DNA of 64,000 nucleotides from Marthasterias glacialis (Eukaryota > Echinodermata > Asteroidea > Forcipulatida > Asteriidae), in NCBI GenBank assembly GCA_911728455.2, contig OU452231.1:15023838-15087837 (forward strand), in the 5' to 3' direction. Below the pieces are notes generated by a model, which saw only the letters and a list, made by a program, of their open reading frames with translations, was not told the origin of the DNA and searched no databases. Numbering within the stretch: the stretch's first letter is position 1; each line of letters opens with the position of its first letter. A program made the position numbers and the translations under genes. Shown here piece after piece: positions 58,212-64,000 of the stretch.

Positions 58212-59328
58212 AAGCTTGACATTAAGTTCCTCCGTGCCTTATAGATGTTGAAGTCAGAGACCGCTCTCGTCCTGCGCCATTTCCGTTCGGCCTGCTGTCT
58301 GTTTATCTTGTCAGCTTTGATGTCACTGTTGTACCAGGGTACAAGGGGCCTGACAGAAATGGTTTTCGTAAGAAGGGGAGCATGTGTATCTAGCACCTCT
58401 GCAAGGGTTACGCTGTAACTCTCATCAAGGTCATTGAGATTCTGAGAAGGGTTGACACACAACTCTGATGCTTGAAGATCATTTTTCAGCAACTCGATGT
58501 TAATGGCTTTAATTTTTCTGTAAACTGTCTCTCTAACAGGAAGTGGTGGTTTCACTAACGATAAATCACACATTAGAGAAATATGATCAGAGATCATATA
58601 ATCTGGAACAGGTGAGCTATCAATAATGGAGTCAGACTGGCGAGTGATGATTAGATCTAATGTGTGACCATGTTGATGAGGTGGACAGTGCACGTGTTGC
58701 TCAAGATTCATTGATTCAAGCAACTCGAGAAGTCGCAGTGCATCTTGATTGTCGGCAATGTCCACATGGATGTTAAAATCACCGGTAATTAACAGTGGCT
58801 CAGGGGATAGTATAACTGACTCAAGATATTCAGCAAATTCGTCGAAAAATGCACCGGTTGAGACTCTATGATTTGGTGAATATGGTGGTCTGTACACAAT
58901 CACGATCCGTAGTCGTTGAGAACCATGCACGATTATCTATTCTGAAAATTCGAACGAGTTAAGCTCATCACCAGCGTTCTTTGTAACATGCATAGTGTCT
59001 CGCAAAAGAAGGGCAGTTCCCCCTCCCCTGCATTGAGAACGTACATGATAAAAAAACTTAAAACCCGGTGGAGTTAGCTCATTCCTATGAACAGTATCAA
59101 TGTCGTTTAACCAAGTTTTGGTTAATAGTCATAAAAATCAGCAGTTTTGTTTTTTGCTGAGCGAATATTTAACACGCACAGTTTGAGACAATCTGGGTCA
59201 GGGTCAAGGTTAGAAATAGGAACTCTCACCAGGTTTTGATTATCTGTTGGTAGTCTAATTTGAGGTCTGATGTACTCTAGGGGTGAAGTTGTATGCACAT
59301 TAATCAAGGTGGGCAAACGACAAAACAA
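58212..59328 (-). pseudogene. LINE APE-type endonuclease region
   Basis: The readable part runs from about 59328 (LCVLNIRSAKNKTADF, the N-terminal N-R-S motif) through GGGTALLLRD (near 59000, other frame) to IVIVYRPPYS, PLLITGDFNIHVD, HTLDLIITR and ISDHISLMCDL. These are the ordered APE motifs (GDFN, D-x-I-x-T, SDH). Two or three frame changes and a stop near 58934 show it is inactive. A region after SDH with RPLVPWYNSDI is the usual linker to the RT. Confidence 0.8.
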
Positions 59329-59514
59329 AAATTATCAACACAGCGAAGAGTACGCAGATTATCAGGATTTGTGGAATCATTGCTACACCTTAAATGTCTT
59401 TCCAATCTAGCAGTGGTGCGGACACGTATGGTGGATTGTTGTCCGTAGATAAAACATGATGGTGTTTTAAAGCTACATTTGCCCTTCCTTTTACGTTTAC
59501 GCTTGCCTGCCCGT

Positions 59515-59925
59515 TTACCCCTGCAGGCATATTAATTCATTGCAAGAGTACATAAATTTGTTCATGGGTACACTCACATTCATATCTTCTCGGGCGTTGT
59601 CTCTGTTGGCTTGGTATTGCATTTGGTTATCAGCTGGGCCAGGGTTTATGGCGATGTCCATGTAAATCGTTATATTCAGCGGAGGGTCATAGGGGTCATT
59701 TCCTGGAAGCAGCAAGACAGTCTGTCCCCGTTTAGACCACTTGACGAGTGCAACTTTCGTTTTCATTGCACTAAAACTGCTGTGTCGGTAAGCACCTGCA
59801 ATCCGTATGAAACTGCATATTGTTGTTGTGAATTGAACTGATTGTTCCGGTTTGCGATGAGAAAATATGCATTGTAGGGGCGACAGAACGATCAATACAG
59901 CACATATAAAACTTACAGGAACCAT
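59515..59925 (-). pseudogene. LINE N-terminal leader with degenerate 2A-like motif
   Basis: A frame of 136 codons starts with a hydrophobic, signal-like stretch (VPVSFICAVLIVLSPLQC). At residues 90-97 it carries DIAINPGP, which differs from the 2A consensus D-(V/I)-E-x-N-P-G-P only by A for E. 2A-like sequences at the N-terminus of CR1-like elements are known from sea urchins and some other invertebrates, where they can cause ribosomal skipping or act as signal peptides. A basic run (KRAGKRKRKRKG) follows in another frame near 59500. The Glu substitution probably reduces or abolishes skipping. Confidence 0.6.
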
Positions 59926-60484
59926 GTTGCAATCGGTAAACGTTGTGTGGTTTGTTCACGTACACAAAGCTGGTTGATTCACAGAAGAAAACAGTCAAAA
60001 AGTTGTAATCCGAGGCAAATATTCACAGGAAACATCAGTTTACATTCCACAAGTTATCACAAAACATCAATCACAGGTTAAAAAAACAGGAGCGCTGATA
60101 AAAACAAAGATTTACGACGTATTTTAAAACAGCCTGTTGACACAGAAAATAAATGGCAGCTCAAGGTGAAGAGCGCCCTAAACATCATTCTGGCGATGAA
60201 ACATGGTACATTAATAATCGTTACATCAATTTAAAGCTCTCTGACAATTCTAGATACCATGCACAAGGTGTGACCCCATTTGACCTTTAGTTCCTGTCAA
60301 ACTGGAAGTTGAAGTTTAATATGACAAACCTTCATGCATAAAGATAAAAAAAGTACAAATAAATATTTCGCCGGTCAGCATAGCACAAATATACAAAAAA
60401 CTTGCACACAATATTTACCTTAAAATATTAATTACGTAATGAAGCCGAACACCGTGAGTTTGTCCACAAACTCTAAATTTCTAG

Positions 60485-62202
60485 TTTTTTCATTTTTTAC
60501 TTCTTCTTCTTATGCCTGTCGATTGCCCGCTAACAAAAGCATACTTCCTAAGCTTGTATGAACTTGAAACTTCACACATAGTTAGATATTCATTAGGACA
60601 TGAAACCGTTTGAGTGACGTCATGATGACGCCATCAGGTGTCGAATTACATTAAATCAAAGTTTATTCTTTCAAAAAATCATAACTTTTGATGTACTCAA
60701 GGGATTTTTACAATCTATACATTACTGGAAAGGAAAGCCAAAGCTGCGTAAAAGCCTCACAGACATGACCCCAATTTGACCTTGTCTTCCGTTGCAAACT
60801 GGGAGGTGAAGCCAAAAATGCTTAAAAAGTCACAATTTAGGCTCTTGAGTCAATATGAAACAGAATTTTGACTCAGTTTCAGTGTACGAAATGAAATGTA
60901 ATTCATGACCTTTGAAAATATTACATTGATGACGTCATCAAATGTTACAGTTTGTTACGACGACGAGGTTAAAAATAAGTTATTTTTCTATTTCAAATTT
61001 CTTATGAGCAAACTTCATCTTGAATTTTCAATAATAGATAAGGACTATAAAACCCTAATTTGAAATTTCAACAAAATCGGCCGTTGCATAATGAAGTTAT
61101 GCAACGGCCGATTTTGTTCGAACTTTTCAGACTAATACACATGTACAACAGACTGCAGTACAGAACCACCATGAGAAAATACTTACAATAACCCTGGAAG
61201 TAATCCAGGCCCAATAAAACAAAACAAGAACCCCAAGCCAGGCAGCTGGCCCGGCCCCCATCCCCCTCCCCTCCCCCCCCCCCCACTTGCCAGTAGCAAA
61301 TCTCTGCCCAAACACATCAACTTTGAGTTTGTTTATTGGTCAATCCCTTCCAGACACTGTCAAGCAACCCCCTAGGCATGGCTTTTTGTTCACAGTTGTC
61401 AGGAGGCCAGCCCATGATTGATCACCAAAGGGTACCCTAGGAGAAGCAAGTTTGTACACAAACTGATGGCCTTATGACCTTTGGGGTCGGTTGGTTTTCA
61501 TTCATGGTATCTGGCTCATAGTAAACAATCAGGCTAAAATTGGGCTATGGTAGGCTTGCCTTCTGTAGGATTACAAAAAATATAAGATTTTTTGAGCACT
61601 CAACGAACGAGTAATTAAAAAGTTAACAAAATGAGGCGGTTTACAACCGTCACCACATGCTGCAAAGGGATAAGAAGTACTTATTACATGATCACAAGTT
61701 TGAATTGCCATGCTTTGTTAGTCTTTAATACAGGGGATATTTAAGCCTTTACAAATCAACAAAAAATCAACCGTTTGAAGTATGAACTTAATTCTTTTGA
61801 CAAATGTCAAGGTAAGGGAGGGTCTTTCTTTGTGACACATTAGGTGACCTCTGTGACCTCTACTTCCTGTCCAACTGGAAGTAGATCCTCATTTAAAAGT
61901 GGTTAGAAGTACGAACATGATTGTTACAAGAAATATCAAGGTTAGGGAAGGCCTTTCTTTGTGAAACATTAAATGACCTTTGTGACCTCTACTTCTGGTC
62001 AAATCGGAAATAACTCTTTGTTTAACAATGCTAAGAGCTAGGAACATGATTCTTACACCAAATGCCAAGGTTGGGGAAGGACCTTCTCTGTTGCACATTG
62101 CTTGACCTCTGTGACCTCTACTTCCGGTCAAACTGGACATGGCTCATTTACAAGGCTTACTGAACACCTTGTTTTTGTGATGTCACAAAAACTTATGTCT
62201 AG
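60485..62202 (+). mobile_element. Helitron-like element H2
   Basis: It starts immediately after H1 in a T-rich junction, with CTTCTTCTTCTTATGCCTGT and ATTGCCCGCTAACAAAAGCA near its left end. It ends with a perfect 10 bp stem GTTTTTGTGA/TCACAAAAAC (62171-62192), six bases and CTAG (62199-62202) before T. GAACACCTT precedes the hairpin as in H1. It contains GACGTCATGATGACG palindromes and the start of the ~135 bp satellite. Non-coding. Confidence 0.55.
61070..61118. repeat. Perfect 22 bp stem hairpin
   Basis: AACAAAATCGGCCGTTGCAT and its full complement are separated by a five-base loop (TGAAG). It lies in H2, away from its ends. It could be a small inserted palindrome. Confidence 0.8.
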
Positions 62203-63230
62203 TTTTACTTCTCCTTCTTCTTCTTATGCCTGTCGATTGTCCGCTAACAAAAGCATAATTCCTAAGCTTGTATGAACTTGAAACTTCACACATAGTTAGA
62301 TATTCATTGGACATGAAACCGTTTGAGTGACGTCATGATGACGTCATCGGGTGTCGAATTACATTAAATCAAAGTTCATTATTTGAAAAAATCATAACTC
62401 CTGAAGTACACAATGGAATTTTACATACATCATCGGAAAGGTCATCCAAAGCTGCGTAAACACCTTACAGACATGACCCAAATTTGACCTTGTCTTCCGG
62501 TTCAAACCGGAAGTTCAAATATTCAAAAATTCATAATTTAAGAAGTTTTTATTATTTAATCACAATTCTTACATCAGATTGTAGGTTAGGGAATGTCCTT
62601 CTATGTTGCACATTGCGTGACCTGTGTGACCTCCACTTCCGGTGAAACCGGAAGTAGCTCCTCATTCAAAAGTTGTCAGAGGTAGGAACATGATTCTTTC
62701 ACCAAGTACCTAGGTTAGGGAAGGTCCTTCTCTGTTGAACATTGCGTGACCTTTGTGACCTCTACTTCCGGTCAAACCGGAAGTAGCTCCTCATTTAAAA
62801 ATGGTAAGAGCTAGGAACATGATTCTTACACAAAATACCAAGGTTAGGGAAGGTCCTTCTCTGTTGCACATTGCGTGACCTCTCTGACCTTTACTTTCGG
62901 TCAAACCGGTAAGGGCTAGGAACATGGTTCTTTCACCAAATACCAAGGTTAGGGAGGATCATTCTCTGTTGCACATTGCGTGACCTTTGTGACCTCTACT
63001 TCCGGTCAAACCGGAAGTAACTCTTTATTTAAAAATGGAAAGAGCTAGGAACATGATTCTTTCTCCTAATACCAAGGTAAGGGAACACCCTTCACTGTTG
63101 CACATTTCGTGACCTCTGTGACCTCTACTTCCGGTCAAAACGGAAGTAGCTACTCATATAAAAATGGTAAGAGCTAGGAACACGATTCTTTCACCAAACA
63201 CCAAGGTTAGAGAAGGTCACTTTTGAAGGT
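61850..63230 (+). repeat. Satellite of about 135 bp units with inverted CTTCCGGT words
   Basis: Nine or so units carry, in order, TGACCTCTGTGACCTCTACT, TCCGGTCAAACCGGAAGTA, a perfect short inverted repeat (CTTCCGGT/ACCGGAAG), GGAACATGATTCTT, ACCAAGGTTAGGGAAGG and CTCTGTTGCACATTGCG. The array crosses the H2/H3 border and has single units in H1 (53000, 53150, 60280). That shows the repeat belongs to this Helitron-like family, as in HINE elements of other marine invertebrates. Confidence 0.75.
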
Positions 63231-63313
63231 GTTTACAATCTTACAAGTTCATAATTTCGTTCATAACCCACCCAAACACCTAGTGTTTGTATCTACAAAC
63301 ACTACATGTCTAG
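62203..63313 (+). mobile_element. Helitron-like element H3
   Basis: Begins after the CTAG of H2 with the same TTCTTCTTCTTATGCCTGTC head as H2 and is nearly identical to H2 for about 170 bp. It ends with a perfect 10 bp stem AGTGTTTGTA/TACAAACACT (63282-63303), six bases and CTAG (63310-63313), then T. Six or seven satellite units make up most of it. Confidence 0.55.
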
Positions 63314-64000
63314 TTCGATTTGAGTTTGGTAGCGTGGCCCAGCCGGTTGCAAGGAAGCCATCATGGAGACGCGTCATAAACATTGAGTGTTTTGCATCCA
63401 TCCGAGGAGCGTAGACTCCAACATTCGACTCATGGCAGCTCTCCAGAGAACAACATGATATGGTGAGTGAACACATAATGTTTGTGATGACTGTACTTAT
63501 AAATTTTATTGCATAGTTACTGTTCTAATAGTATTAATAGTTAGTACTACATGTACTAGTACCTAAGGTTAATACAGTCATTTGACATTTGATCTAGTTC
63601 CGGACACACAGACTGTGTCATGGTGACAGCAAAGGAAAAGTTTCAATATACTACTGCCACTTTCTAAGGGATTTTTTTTTAGATTTATTGTAATGGATGT
63701 TGGGCTTTTTTCCCTTTTTAATATTCCTCTTGAGGAATTGGTTGGAAACATTACTTTTAGGCTAATTATTGACCTTAACAAAGAAAATTCAAGCTTTTAA
63801 GGGATTTTTTTAGATTTGTTGTAATGGATGTGGGCTGTGTTATTTGCCTAGCAACTTAAGGACACGCTGATCCACTCAACCCTAAAGACATATATTTAAT
63901 TGGTGTGATAATCCAAATAATATCGCAGTGGTGTTAATTATGTCATTTATATTTTCCTTACTAGCTGGCCCATCGAACATCAGATGAAGAGTTCATCACT
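63314..64000 (+). other. Right edge; possible untranslated or partial exons
   Basis: 63340-63462 is CG-containing unique DNA that ends CATGATATG|GTGAGT, a good donor, but its frames are closed, so it could only be an untranslated first exon. At 63961-63963 TTTTCCTTACTAG looks like an acceptor, after which an open frame (LAHRTSDEEFIT) runs to the window end. No family is recognisable in 12 residues. 63660-63830 contains a tandem pair of TTTTTTTAGATTTATTGTAA-like words. Confidence 0.25.

Larger units (their letters stand above)
53192..60209 (-). mobile_element. CR1-like LINE, full-length sized, disrupted
   Basis: On the minus strand the order is N-terminal leader (59925-59515), endonuclease (about 59328-58212), reverse transcriptase (58211-57211, then 54457-53650) and an AT-rich 3' tail with AATAATAATAATAATTTATT. 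ATTAATAAT is present at 53183-53191 and 60210-60218 and may be the target duplication. Without the 2749 bp insert the element is about 4.27 kb, the size of complete CR1/L2-type elements. Several frameshifts and stops mark it as dead. It sits in H1. Confidence 0.75.
52770..60484 (+). mobile_element. Helitron-like element H1, split by a LINE
   Basis: The 3' end has a perfect 8 bp stem GAGTTTGT/ACAAACTC (60456-60473), seven bases, then CTAG (60481-60484) followed by T, the Helitron 3' signature. CCGAACACC lies just before the hairpin, and its complement GGTGTTCGG opens the left side at 52775 (AGGTGTTCGGCCATCAGCCG) and again at 52688, so the 5' part has inverted subterminal words as in Helentron/HINE elements. 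Between them are copies of a unit with GACGTCATTACATTAAAT, TGTGACCCCATTTGACCTT and ACTTCCGGTCGAAACCGGAA. The exact 5' end is uncertain. No Rep/helicase is encoded. Confidence 0.55.

Noticed and set aside
61850..63230. CRISPR-like array
   Set aside because: Unit and spacer are not separable; the whole ~135 bp is repeated with drift, in eukaryotic DNA.
1..64000. tRNA or rRNA genes
   Set aside because: No A-box/B-box pairs with a cloverleaf, and no rRNA signature words, were seen; the few GGTTCGA-like words lack the rest of the structure.

Overview
This is animal nuclear DNA: AT-rich, intron-bearing and crowded with repeats. Two single-copy genes are recognisable, both on the + strand. The first is a PWWP2A/B orthologue. 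Its coding region is complete in two exons (14573-14736 and 39613-41170) separated by a 24.9 kb intron, with intron phases that match. The second is THOC3, the WD40 subunit of the THO/TREX mRNA-export complex. Its first two coding exons are present (46843-47022 and 49871-50027) and I could not find the rest. A marine invertebrate deuterostome, perhaps an echinoderm, is my best guess. The reasons are the vertebrate-like gene content, a CR1-like LINE with a degenerate 2A-like N-terminus, foldback elements with tandem-repeat arms like the sea urchin TU elements, and Helitron-like elements carrying satellite repeats. That placement is an inference.

Layout. 1-5.1 kb holds intergenic DNA, a possible minus-strand exon and a decayed Ty3/gypsy fragment. 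5.6-9.3 kb is a degenerate ~210 bp tandem satellite used as a landing site by several short elements. 9.5-13.7 kb holds hairpin and foldback elements, including one of 1.1 kb whose arms are arrays of a ~17 bp minisatellite. 14.57 kb is PWWP2 exon 1. 14.8-22.8 kb, inside the PWWP2 intron, is a set of foldback elements inserted into one another. 23.5-25.3 and 30.0-32.3 kb are two hAT-like elements with 8 bp target duplications. 34-38 kb holds MITEs and a LINE tail. 39.6-41.2 kb is PWWP2 exon 2. 46.8-50.0 kb is the 5' part of THOC3, with a ~1.5 kb element in intron 1. 52.7-63.3 kb is a head-to-tail run of Helitron-like elements. The first of these is interrupted by a full-length-sized CR1-like LINE, which is itself interrupted by a 2.75 kb TA-flanked element carrying an inverted minisatellite.

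The most interesting content is the mobile DNA. Two foldback families, named F and G here, have long inverted repeats, no open reading frame and, in most copies, 9 bp target duplications. In the PWWP2 intron the duplications give the order of insertion: host E contains F0, F0 contains G, and G contains F. A second triple nest lies at 52.7-60.5 kb (Helitron-like, then LINE, then TA element), and its innermost element sits exactly in the codons of the reverse transcriptase active-site motif. The two genes have no evident functional link. PWWP2 proteins are chromatin readers and THOC3 acts in mRNP packaging and export.

Limits: everything was read by eye. Homology calls come from motif recognition, element ends from inverted repeats and target duplications, and unit counts are approximate.
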